Of a stretch of DNA of 64,000 nucleotides, positions 54,035 to 62,991 are shown in pieces. The notes beneath the pieces were generated by a model. The model saw nothing but the letters and a program-made list of their open reading frames with translations, was not told the DNA's origin and did not search any database. Each line of letters begins with the position of its first letter. The stretch's first letter is position 1. This DNA is from Sphingomonas gellani (GTDB taxonomy: Bacteria > Pseudomonadota > Alphaproteobacteria > Sphingomonadales > Sphingomonadaceae): the NCBI RefSeq assembly GCF_900110035.1, contig NZ_FOCF01000009.1, positions 62,001-126,000 of the forward strand, written 5' to 3'. The position numbers and the translations under genes are program-made.

Positions 54035-56473
54035 TTAGCCAAGCCCGTGAATATAAAATGGAAGATCGCCAAAAGCCAGATAACGTCCATCCTGGAAATG
54101 TATAACTTCTGTCGACCTATCAACATAGATATTCTCAGAGCCGTTATTAGAAACAAGCTCATATCCAGTTATATATTCCGCCGGCTTGTAACTGACGGAT
54201 GCACCGGCGTATGGATCGTAAGGAACCAGAAAGTCTATAACCGGATGCAATAAATAATCTGCCACGTTGTGGTCGAGATACAAATTGTCAAAACCGTCTC
54301 TGCCTAAGACATATTGATCAGCACCCTTTCCTGCCCAGAGAAGGTCGTCCTGATCAGTGCCGTTGGTAAAAGTGCCGCCTCTCATATAGGCTGGTAGATC
54401 GGTGATAGACAGATATTGGCCATCACCAAATCGAACAACGTCTATCCCTTGCGATATAAAGAGGGGGTCACGGCCATTGTCTAGAATGAAGGCGCCGTCA
54501 GAACTCCTGCTCAGCCGGTAGTCGCCGACATTGCCTTCCACGTAGACGGTATCGAACGCGCCGGTTGCGGCTATGCTGTGCCATGAAGAGCTGATCTGGC
54601 CATGTGTCGCGACATGCACGTCGCCCGCCTGCGCCCCGGCGGACCCGACATAAGCGGGTATGTCCTTCAGCGCGAGATACTGGCCGTTGCGGAACTGCAC
54701 GATCTCGACACTGGAATCGATAAATAGCTCGGCATTGCCGGCGCGTGCGACGAGGTTGAACCCGGAACGACGGCTGCCATCCGGCTCGGACGTGCCGGTG
54801 AACGTCCGACCAGTGTAGTCGGTCGCGTTTCCGTCTACGAACAGGATGTCATCGCCACCCCCGCCGACGAAGATTTCGTAATGGTAGGAAGCGTTACGAT
54901 ACAGCAGATCGTTCTGCGTACCGCCGATTGCAAGCGTGCTTGTTCCCGAAACATAGGCCGAAAGATCGCGCAGCGACAGATATTGACCATCCCGGAAATG
55001 AAGCTGGTCGATAGCTTCCCCGACATGGACGATATTGCCCGGGTCACGCCGATTGATTAGCACAAAATCGCCGGTGACCCCGACGGAAGAGTCCCGCTGG
55101 TCGCGGCTCAAGGTATAGTCCGATGCCCTGCCATCCACGAACAGCAGGTCAAGAGCGGAGGTTCCGTCGCTGCGGGTTTCGCCGATCGTGCGCGCTGCGA
55201 TCGTGGTGCCGCCTACCTGCGCCGAGCGCACATAGGCCGTGACGTCGCGATAGGCGAGATACTGCCCGTTGCCGAACTGGACAATTTCCGTGCTGGGATC
55301 GATCCATGCGCTGCCGCTGCCATCAGCGACCTGAAGGAGCAGTGCGCCGCCCTTTGCTGTCAGCAGGCTGTAATCGGCAACGCTGCCGCTCAACAGGGCG
55401 CGATCGTCGCCGCTATCACCGATATAGGTGTCATCGCCGCTCAGGCCACGCAGCAGGTCGTTTCCGCCATTGCCGTGCAGGATATTGGCGGCTGCGTTGC
55501 CGATGATTTGATCGTCGCCAGATCCGCCGTTCGCGTTTTCAATGATGGTGCCGAGTGCAATCGACAGACCGCCATGGAAGCCGTCCACGTCGCTGAAGGA
55601 GCCGGGCCGCAGATCAATCTTCTGATTGCTCGATCCTCTGGAGAAATCGAACGTATCAATGCCTTCTGCGTCCCAGATGGAGCGCCAGTTCGGCAAAGCC
55701 GTGTAGACATCGTCGCCCAGATGGCTGGTCGTGTTCGCCCCATAGATGCGCTGGGCGGCCGCGATGTCATCAATCAACGGACCGAATGCACCCTCTGCCG
55801 ATCGCCCTACATCCGAACCGGTGTCGGACGCATTGAAATAGCTCATCAGCGTATATTCGCGGCTATCCTCGAAATAGCTCGCATCCGACTGGTAGGAGAG
55901 CGTGACGCCCTCCTTTTCGTCGTAATCGGATGGATGCGACAGGCCGATGGCATGGCCTATCTCGTGTAGCAGCGTTTCATAGCCATAGCTGTTCTGGCCG
56001 AGCCGACCGTCCATGTTCTCGAACAATGTCGAGTTCACCCAGACGTCGCCCTGCACGGCGCTGCTTGCCCGATCTCCCGGCAGATAGGCGAAGGCGGTCG
56101 CGCCGTTCTCGCCCGTGCTGTAGTCGGCGAACAGGATGGTGGCGTTGTTGGAATAGGCGGCACTGCCGCTGGTGCCGCTGCCTACCCGAACAAAGGTGAT
56201 GTTGGCCACGCTTGCCCAAGCGGCCAGCGCTCTTTCCGTCGCATCGATCTGGCCAGAGGAGAATTGCTGAAAACCGCCCGTGCCCTCCGGCATCGTTTCC
56301 GGCGCGGTGGCACGATAGGCATAGGTGACCGTTGCGCCCTGCCCTGGTGCGTTTGCCCAGCTTAATCCATAGCGGGCGAGCTGGGCCGCGGCCTGCTCGA
56401 TTGTGTAGGAAGGCTTGCCGCTGACCGATATGCCCGCGCGCTGATCCTCGTTCAACGCTGCCGTCGCCATCAT
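54035..56473 (-). CDS. Serralysin-like RTX metalloprotease with C-terminal repeats
   Basis: 812 residues, no N-terminal signal peptide, as for type I secreted proteins. The zinc site HEIGHAIGLSHP is at residues 170-181 and the Met-turn LMSYFN at about 209-214. A calcium-binding RTX stretch follows (GGSGDDQIIGN, GNGGNDLLRGLSGDDTYIGDSGDD, about 320-360). The last 430 residues hold five copies of a unit of roughly 70-100 residues ending in a pattern like IVQFGNGQYLAYRDVTAYV. ATGATG start directly after GGGGGAGA; the second ATG (56470) may be used. The 3' end has lower GC than the rest. No transporter genes adjacent. Confidence 0.88.
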   Translation of the reverse strand: MMATAALNEDQRAGISVSGKPSYTIEQAAAQLARYGLSWANAPGQGATVTYAYRATAPETMPEGTGGFQQFSSGQIDATERALAAWASVANITFVRVGSGTSGSAAYSNNATILFADYSTGENGATAFAYLPGDRASSAVQGDVWVNSTLFENMDGRLGQNSYGYETLLHEIGHAIGLSHPSDYDEKEGVTLSYQSDASYFEDSREYTLMSYFNASDTGSDVGRSAEGAFGPLIDDIAAAQRIYGANTTSHLGDDVYTALPNWRSIWDAEGIDTFDFSRGSSNQKIDLRPGSFSDVDGFHGGLSIALGTIIENANGGSGDDQIIGNAAANILHGNGGNDLLRGLSGDDTYIGDSGDDRALLSGSVADYSLLTAKGGALLLQVADGSGSAWIDPSTEIVQFGNGQYLAYRDVTAYVRSAQVGGTTIAARTIGETRSDGTSALDLLFVDGRASDYTLSRDQRDSSVGVTGDFVLINRRDPGNIVHVGEAIDQLHFRDGQYLSLRDLSAYVSGTSTLAIGGTQNDLLYRNASYHYEIFVGGGGDDILFVDGNATDYTGRTFTGTSEPDGSRRSGFNLVARAGNAELFIDSSVEIVQFRNGQYLALKDIPAYVGSAGAQAGDVHVATHGQISSSWHSIAATGAFDTVYVEGNVGDYRLSRSSDGAFILDNGRDPLFISQGIDVVRFGDGQYLSITDLPAYMRGGTFTNGTDQDDLLWAGKGADQYVLGRDGFDNLYLDHNVADYLLHPVIDFLVPYDPYAGASVSYKPAEYITGYELVSNNGSENIYVDRSTEVIHFQDGRYLAFGDLPFYIHGLG

Positions 56474-56570
56474 TCTCCCCCTGTGTACGTCCCGCCCCCG
56501 GGTGAAAGGATACCCGTCAATCCGGCTGGTGCAACCGGGTGCTGTTGCGGCCCGTTCAAAGGGTCGTCAT

Positions 56571-56592
56571 CACGGACGTATCACTATCCGTG
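56571..56592. terminator. Weak hairpin after the RTX/VCBS gene
   Basis: CACGGA and TCCGTG form a 6-bp stem with a 10-base loop, nine bases beyond the stop of the minus-strand RTX gene. No strong T-tract; low confidence. Confidence 0.25.
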
Positions 56593-56600
56593 TTGCCCGC

Positions 56601-58238
56601 TCACACGTGCGGCACCACGCTCCACTCGGTGCTGGGGCCGCTGTTGTAGAGGATGTTTTGGTCGAACCCTTCGCCGTTCGACTGCCAGGTTGAAATCGCG
56701 CCGTTGTCGTTGTGCCACAGGATATCGGCAAGCCCATCGCCGTTGAAATCCGCCACGGCTGCGACCTTCCAGCTGGTATTGACCGAACCGAGGGGATTGT
56801 TCTGGACGAAACCGGTGCCGGTCGACCGCCACAGCGACAGCTGGCCGTCCGTGTTGTGCCAGATCAGGTCGGCCTTGCCGTCGCCGTCCACATCACCGAT
56901 GCCGGCGATCTGCCAGCCGGTCGCCACCATGTCGGAAAAGCTGTTCTGGGCGAAGCCGTCATCACCTCTTGCTAGCCAGGTCGACACCGCGCCATTGTCG
57001 TTGCGCCAGACGATGTCGGTTCTGCCGTCCCCGTTCAGGTCACCGGTCGCCGAGATGCGCCACGACGGGTCAACGCTGGCGTAGAAGCTGTTTTCCGTAA
57101 AACCGCTGCCCGTGGAGACCCAGGTGGATACGCCGCCATCGGCATTTCGCCAGATCATCTCGTCACGGCCATCGCCGTTCCAGTCGCCCGTGCCGGCGAT
57201 CGACCATGAGGGGTCGACCGGCCCGTGGTAATAGCTGCCCTGGTCGAGACCGGTCCCGGTGCTCCTCCAGACAGCCACGGCGCCATTGTCGTTGTGCCAA
57301 AGGACGTCGGCACGGCCATCGCCGTCCATATCGAAGGTGGAGGTGGCATGCCAGCCGGCCGCCACGGTCGCAAAGGTTGCCGGTTGCACCGTCGTGCCGT
57401 TGCCGGTGACCGTCCAGCTACTGATCGCACCGTCCGCGCGTGTCCACAAGATGTCGGAATGCCCGTCGCCGTCGAAATCCGTCAGGTGTGGGTCGTGATT
57501 GATTGCCTGCAGCACCACGCCCTCGTCCGAAGCGACGTTGACCAGCCGACCGACAAGCCCGTTGGGCAGCGTGATCTCACCATCACCCAGGATCAGTCGG
57601 TGCCTGTCCAGCACATATCGAAAGCTGCTCGGGTCCGCATCGGTGATCTGGATCCGGTCGCCCACCGACAGATCCATAATGGTGTCGCCCGCCAGCTCGG
57701 CCAGGCTGCCATAGAAGGTGTCGAATCCTTCACCCCCGATCAAGGTGTCGGCGCCCAAGCCACCGGCAATCACGTCGTCGCCGGCTCCGCCATCAAGCAG
57801 ATCGTCGCCGGCGCCGCCATCGATCTGGTCGTCCCCGGCGCCCGCATGAACCGTATCCGGCCCGTCCAGCGTGTAGATGCGGTCGTCGCCATCGCCACCC
57901 CGGACGATGTCCGACCCGGACAGGACATGGTCGAAGAACGCCGAATAGTCACCAGCATCAAACCAGCTCGCCAGAAGCTGAGCCGGCAGCTCGATGTCCG
58001 AAATGCTGAAAACGAGCTGATCGTCCCGCATCTCGTCGATGCGGGTGATCGTGCCGCCGCTGATCTGGCCGTCGGACATGGTGAAGCCTTCGCCGCTCAG
58101 CATGTCCGTGAAGCCGCCGGGATAGGTCAACACCATCTGGTCGGGCGTGACGCTCGCGATCGTCGGTTTCAGCAGGCTGGCAAGTGCCGTTTCCTCCATG
58201 TCGAGGACCTGATCGGTCGCGGTGATGATGGTGGCCAT
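56601..58238 (-). CDS. RTX protein with VCBS/FG-GAP repeats
   Basis: 545 residues, no signal peptide, excellent ribosome-binding site (GAGGAATAC before ATG). Residues about 1-105 form an unknown N-terminal domain; about 108-170 hold RTX nonapeptides (GGDGDDRIYTLDGPDTVHAGAGDDQIDGGAGDDLLDGGAGDD). A linker (GDRIQITDADPSSF) leads to about six FG-GAP/VCBS blades of around 47 residues each with Ca-binding loops (DFDGDGHSDILW, DMDGDGRADVLWHNDNG, DLNGDGRTDIVWRNDNG). The blades form a beta-propeller. Probably secreted by a type I system and Ca-dependent; an adhesin or matrix protein is likely. Shares its whole second half with the gene at 59322-62125. Confidence 0.85.
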   Translation of the reverse strand: MATIITATDQVLDMEETALASLLKPTIASVTPDQMVLTYPGGFTDMLSGEGFTMSDGQISGGTITRIDEMRDDQLVFSISDIELPAQLLASWFDAGDYSAFFDHVLSGSDIVRGGDGDDRIYTLDGPDTVHAGAGDDQIDGGAGDDLLDGGAGDDVIAGGLGADTLIGGEGFDTFYGSLAELAGDTIMDLSVGDRIQITDADPSSFRYVLDRHRLILGDGEITLPNGLVGRLVNVASDEGVVLQAINHDPHLTDFDGDGHSDILWTRADGAISSWTVTGNGTTVQPATFATVAAGWHATSTFDMDGDGRADVLWHNDNGAVAVWRSTGTGLDQGSYYHGPVDPSWSIAGTGDWNGDGRDEMIWRNADGGVSTWVSTGSGFTENSFYASVDPSWRISATGDLNGDGRTDIVWRNDNGAVSTWLARGDDGFAQNSFSDMVATGWQIAGIGDVDGDGKADLIWHNTDGQLSLWRSTGTGFVQNNPLGSVNTSWKVAAVADFNGDGLADILWHNDNGAISTWQSNGEGFDQNILYNSGPSTEWSVVPHV

Positions 58239-58323
58239 GTATTCCTCGACGTGGCGTGGTGCTGAAGGGATCGCCTCCTTTTAAGGCACAGGCGTTAACG
58301 ACTTGCAGCCACGATGCGCCGCA

Positions 58324-58350
58324 AAGGCCGGGCGCGGCTGCCCCGGCCTT
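58324..58350 (-). terminator. Intrinsic terminator after the FkbM-like gene
   Basis: AAGGCCGGG and CCCGGCCTT make a perfect 9-bp stem with a 9-base loop. On the minus strand the stem ends in TTT. It lies 50 bases beyond the stop of the gene at 58402-59157. Confidence 0.65.
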
Positions 58351-58401
58351 CTGTCGACAGTCATGATTTGGTAAAGCGGACCCGGCCAGGCCGGTCCGGT
58401 G

Positions 58402-59157
58402 TCAGAACTCGAAGCGGCCCAGGAACAGGTCGGCCTCGTTTGAATTGCACGGCATGTCCAGCGGCGTGGGAAACACTTCGTCCGACACCGCGAACGTGCC
58501 TTCGTCCTTGCGGACCATGGTGACTTCGATCACGCCGGGAACGGGGATGCCGCCCACGACCTGCCAACCGCCGAAATTGTTGCCGTGAACGTGCACGACA
58601 TAGTGCGAGGCCGTGAGGTTGAGGAACGCCTTGCGCACGTTGTTGCCGTCGACGCCGTTAGCCAGATAGCCCAGGTTGTGGATCTCGAACACCATCTGGC
58701 GGAACTGCCGCAGCACGCGGTTGGGCGTGCGTTGCAACAGGGGCCACTCACCCCCTTCGATGTCGCACTTCAGGATGAGGTCATGGTTGTTCTCATGGCC
58801 ATTCTGCCGGATCAGGCTTTCAAGCGTCTCGGTGTTGGTTTCGGCATCAACGGTTCCTCCGATCCATACCGGCTTCCATTGGAACAGCTCGTGATCCTCG
58901 GGCAGCTGGGGGATGGTGGGATCGTACTGGAACACCGGAATGCCGCGCGCGGCCATGTCCAGGTCCCAAGACACGTCGTCGTTGATGCCGAGCGAATAAG
59001 CAGCCTCGATCCCCTCGAACCGATCCACCATGGCATAGCCGCCATCGAAGAAGCGGCCCACACGCACCTTTTCGGCGCCCGCCAATCGGTGCGGCCTGAG
59101 CATGCGTAGCGCTCCTTGCGCCATGAGCGTGGACTGGGGGTTCAGGTCGTGCAGCAT
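58402..59157 (-). CDS. FkbM-like methyltransferase-domain protein
   Basis: 251 residues from ATG 59157, which has GAGGG six bases upstream; the frame is open further but without a good site. Motifs: VGRFFDGGYAMVDRFEGIEAAYSLGINDDVSWDLDMAARGIPVFQYDPTI (SAM-site-like glycine region and acidic turn), DLILKCDIEGGEWPLL (family-typical), HVHGNNFGG and PVPGVIEVTMVRK. Resembles proteins annotated as FkbM or methyltransferase-22 domain, often linked to glycan O-methylation. Divergent from the frameshifted propeller gene. Confidence 0.75.
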   Translation of the reverse strand: MLHDLNPQSTLMAQGALRMLRPHRLAGAEKVRVGRFFDGGYAMVDRFEGIEAAYSLGINDDVSWDLDMAARGIPVFQYDPTIPQLPEDHELFQWKPVWIGGTVDAETNTETLESLIRQNGHENNHDLILKCDIEGGEWPLLQRTPNRVLRQFRQMVFEIHNLGYLANGVDGNNVRKAFLNLTASHYVVHVHGNNFGGWQVVGGIPVPGVIEVTMVRKDEGTFAVSDEVFPTPLDMPCNSNEADLFLGRFEF

Positions 59158-59321
59158 CAATGCCCTCAAACTGTTGTGCGCCGTTCTAGAGCGCAATTCC
59201 TTAATCGCGCCTAGGCTCGATTTCGGCGGGACGTGAAAACTCCGGTGGCGCCTTGCCATTCACAACGGCAGTTGTCGAACCGGAAGTCTTCGTTATGCTG
59301 ATCTCGAAACGGGGGGGAGAC

Positions 59322-62125
59322 ATGGCGGTTCAGCAACCGGAAGGCGCAATTCGCAGCATCGGCACGGGCACGGTCACCGATCAGATGTTCTCTCCGGACG
59401 GAACCCTGATCTACACGACCAGGGGTGGAACGGTGACGGCTTACAGTGTCGCGACCGGTGCGTTCGCGAACAGCTGGACCATCGGCAAGACATTGGGCGG
59501 GATCGATGTTTCGCCCGATGGCCGCTATCTGGTCGCGACGGAGCAGCAGAACGGGCCGGCGACAGGATCGGGCTTCAACAGCGCTACCGACTTCTACGTC
59601 TATCGCCTCGACCTGACGTCCGGCGTCGCCACGACGTACACATCCCACCTCAGCGGCTATGTCGCCTCTTATGCCGATGTGTCGTTCCTGCCGGATGGCA
59701 AGGCGTTGCTGACCCAGAACTATCCCGGTTCGGGCTGGGTGCCGCTGACCACGCTCGATTTCGACAGCGGCATCTTCACCGCCTCGTCGCAGATCTATGC
59801 CCAGTCCGGTACGCTGACCGCCTCGCCGGATCGCAGCCACATCCTGTTCAGCCCACGCAACATCTCCGACGCGCCCATCTACGTGTACACGGCGGGCCAG
59901 GGCATCACGGCGACGCATGGCGGGTATGCCGATGACATTTACGGTTTCAACAGCGGCGTCCAGGCGATCTCGCCCACCGGCAACCTGATTGCCGAAGGCG
60001 TCGGCCTTGCCATCTACGACAGCAACCTTCGCCTGGTCACCAAGCTTGGCGAGCGCTACCCGTTCGCCAGCGGCACGACCGGGCTCGCCTTCAGCCCCGA
60101 TGGCAGCAAGCTTTATCTGCTCGACCGCGCAGCGCGGGAAGTGTTCGTGCTGAACACGACCAATTGGGACGTTCTGGGCGGCTACCCCGTCGGCGCGGCG
60201 CTGGGCGACGGCTATTCGTCCTATGCGGCCAGCTATGGCAACGCGCTCCAGGTCAGCGCGGATGGCAGCCACCTGTCGGTGATCGGCGCGGTATCGGTAC
60301 AGGTCATCGATCTCGGCAAAGCGGTGTCGGATGCCGGCACCATTGGCGATGACGTCGTCATCGGCGACAGCGCCGACAATGTGCTTTACGGGTTCGAGGG
60401 CAACGACACGCTGGACGGCAAGGCGGGTACCGACACCCTGCACGGCGGGTCCGGCGACGACAGCTATTATGTCGACAATCCCGGCGACACCGTCGTGGAG
60501 CGTGAGAACGCTGGCAACGATGTCGTGTTCAGCAGCGTCAGCTACAGCATTCCCGGCAACGTCGAAAAGCTGGTCCTGACCGGTACCGATGCCACCTCCG
60601 CCTATGGCAACGAGCTGGCCAATGCGCTGATCGGCAATGATTCCGACAATTACCTGTACGGTAGTGGCGGTGACGACGTGCTGACCGGAAATGGCGGCAA
60701 CGATGTGCTCGATGGCGGTCAGGGCAACGACCGGATGGCCGGGGGCGCCGGGGACGACACGTACCATGTCGAAAGCCCCGCCGATGTTGTGATCGAGATG
60801 GCCGGAGCCGGCACGGACACGGTGATGACGGCGCTCGACTACATGTTCGGGGCGAATGTCGAGAACCTGACGCTGCTGGGCAACAATCAGCCGCTGTCTG
60901 GCACGGGCAACGCGCTCGACAACGTTATCATCGGCAATGACGGCGACAACCTCATCATCGGCGGTTTGGGATCGGACACGCTGACGGGTGGCTTTGGTCG
61001 GGACATTTTCAGGGAACGCGTGCGGAGCTGGCGGGGGACCGGATCACCGACCTGTCGGCAGGCGACCGCATCGCGATCACGGACGCGGACCCGGCAGGCT
61101 TTGCGTACACGCGGGTGGGCAACACGCTCAGCCTGGGCGACGGACAGGCGGTGACGCTGGACGGTTTCACCGGCCGGCTGGTGCTGGAAAAGGCGGCCGG
61201 GGGCGTGGTGCTGGGCGTGGCGGCGCATGACGGGCAGCTCGGCGACCTGAACGGGGACGGTCGCTCGGACATTCTGTGGGGCAAGGCGGGCGCGGTGAGC
61301 AGCTGGACGGTGGACGGCCAGGGCGTGCACCGGAACAGCTTCTTTGCCGGGGTGGACCCGAGCTGGCACGTGGTGGAAACGCTGGACGCCAACGGCGACG
61401 GGCGTTCGGATATCCTGTGGCGTCAGGACAGCGGCGCGGTGGCTGTGTGGACTGCCGAGGGGAGCGGGTTCGCGCAGGGCAGCTATTATCATGGTCCCGT
61501 CGGTACCGACTGGAGGATCGCGGCGACGGGCGACATCAACGGCGATGGCAAGGACGACCTGCTCTGGCGCAGGACGGACGGGGCGATCTCGACCTGGACG
61601 GCGACCGGTACGGGCTTTGCGGAGAACAGCTATTATCACGGACCCGTGGGCGCTGCCTGGTCGGTTGTGGGCATGGGCGACCTGAACGGCGACGGACGGG
61701 ACGACATCGTGTGGCGCAACACGGACGGCACGGTGTCGACCTGGATCGCGAGCGGGACGGGCTTTGCGGAAAACCGCTTCACGGCCGGGGTGGGCACGTC
61801 CTGGCATGTCGCGGGGATCGCGGACGTGAACGGCGACGGGCTGGACGATCTGGTCTGGCGCAACGACAATGGCGCGCTCTCGACCTGGCAGTCGACGGGC
61901 CAGGGCTTCACCCGGGGCGTATTCAACGCGTCGGTGGATGCAAGCTGGCAGGTGGCGCAGCTGGGCGACTTCAACGATGACGGTCGTGCCGACATCCTGT
62001 GGCACAATGCCAGCGGCGCGATCTCGGTGTGGCAGTCCAACGGCCAAGGCTTCGACCAGAACACCCTCTACGATGCCGGGCCAGCCACCGACTGGCAGGT
62101 CCTCGCCCACCAGTACATGGTCTGA
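59322..62125 (+). pseudogene. RTX beta-propeller/VCBS protein split by a frameshift
   Basis: One gene in two frames. Start ATG 59322 is preceded by GGGGGGGAGAC. First part to about 61008: a seven-blade-type N-terminal propeller (FSPDGTLIYTT, VSPDGRYLVAT, FSPDGSKLYLL, VSADGSHLSVI), then RTX repeats (GFEGNDTLDGKAGTDTLHGGSGDDSYYVDNPGD; GSGGDDVLTGNGGNDVLDGGQGNDRMAGGAGDD). After GFGRDIF the frame breaks. One missing base near 61008 would restore ELAGDRITDLSAGDRIAITDADPAGF and the VCBS blades (DLNGDGRSDILW, DINGDGKDDLLW) up to the stop at 62123-62125. Could be a sequencing error or a real mutation. The second half is paralogous to 56601-58238. Without repair the product would lack the VCBS part. 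Confidence 0.85.
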
Positions 62126-62169
62126 CGTAGAAGGCGGCTTGGCTGGCCGACCTACCGGCAATTGGAGGA

Positions 62170-62211
62170 ATGACCGGCGTAGATGGCGCCGCAGCCATCG
62201 ACGCCGGTCAT
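62170..62211. terminator. Bidirectional terminator between convergent genes
   Basis: ATGACCGGCGT and ACGCCGGTCAT, extended inward by AGATGGC/GCCATCG, give an 18-bp stem with one mismatch and loop GCCGCA. It lies exactly between the stops of the propeller gene and the beta-barrel gene. Confidence 0.75.
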
Positions 62212-62213
62212 GA

Positions 62214-62864
62214 TTACTTGAAGCGAATGCCGATGCCGCCCATCACCCGCTGGCGCGAGGTGTGATCGTTGTAATTGGAATACACATACTGTGCATTGAC
62301 ATAGAGACCCGAGAGCGGGCCCTGGAAACGGTCGGCCATGGAGAATTCGACGCCACCGCCGACCTGATAACCGTCGCTGTTAACATGATTGTAGTAGCTG
62401 CTCTGGCCAGCCGGCGCGTCGAAGCGCTTCCGCTGCTCGTTGGACACATAGCCGCCCTTGCCGAACACCAGCATCTGCGGTGTGACCAGCACGCCGGCGC
62501 GCACGCCGATGCCCAGTTCACCAAATGACTTGTGGCAGACGGAACCGCCAGCGACGCCGCCGGTGCAGTTCTCGGTCCATTCACTCGCTCGCCACAGGCT
62601 CGCTTCGGGGCCGACCACGATACGGTCACCGATCTGCCCGTCGAAACCGATGGTTGCGCCATAGCCGAACTTGTCGTTGTGCACGCCCTGCGACTGAAAA
62701 CGATCACCGCCAAAGTTCCCTTCGACACGGAAGCCACGGAACGTGGTGCCATTGGTGCTGACCATGTCGCCATTCTGCGACGCGGCCATGGACGCATCCT
62801 GAGCCAAGGCCGGAGACGCCGCCATCAGGCCGGTCGTGGCGCACAGAAGCAGAAGTTTCTTCAT
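62214..62864 (-). CDS. Outer-membrane beta-barrel protein (opacity/porin-like)
   Basis: 216 residues from ATG 62864 (AGGA six bases upstream; GTG 62882 is the alternative). Sec signal peptide MKKLLLLCATTGLMAASPALA. The mature part has eight-strand barrel features: FRGFRVEGNFGGDRF, GYGATIGFDGQIGDRIVVGPEASLWRAS, GELGIGVRAGVLVTPQMLVFGKGGY, GYQVGGGVEFSMAD and GLYVNAQYVYSNY, ending in GIRFK. Similar to OmpA-like small barrels of sphingomonads. Two cysteines flank NCTGGVAGGSVC. Confidence 0.82.
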   Translation of the reverse strand: MKKLLLLCATTGLMAASPALAQDASMAASQNGDMVSTNGTTFRGFRVEGNFGGDRFQSQGVHNDKFGYGATIGFDGQIGDRIVVGPEASLWRASEWTENCTGGVAGGSVCHKSFGELGIGVRAGVLVTPQMLVFGKGGYVSNEQRKRFDAPAGQSSYYNHVNSDGYQVGGGVEFSMADRFQGPLSGLYVNAQYVYSNYNDHTSRQRVMGGIGIRFK

Positions 62865-62991
62865 GGTATTCCTCGTTTTCACTCAACAACTGTCGCAGGC
62901 GCAACGAGACTGGTCCCGCTGCGTTCCTGTGTTGGTGAAACAATAGATGCGTCTGTGACATGCAAGCCACAGGCGCGTTCGACGCTATTGG

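Noticed and set aside
53894..54253. 119-codon plus-strand frame near the protease 3' end
   Set aside because: Overlaps the protease C-terminus on the other strand in a lower-GC stretch; no ribosome-binding site or family features.
59211..60767. 518-codon minus-strand frame opposite the propeller gene
   Set aside because: The plus strand carries clear propeller and RTX motifs; this frame has only Val/Ala/Arg-rich sequence.
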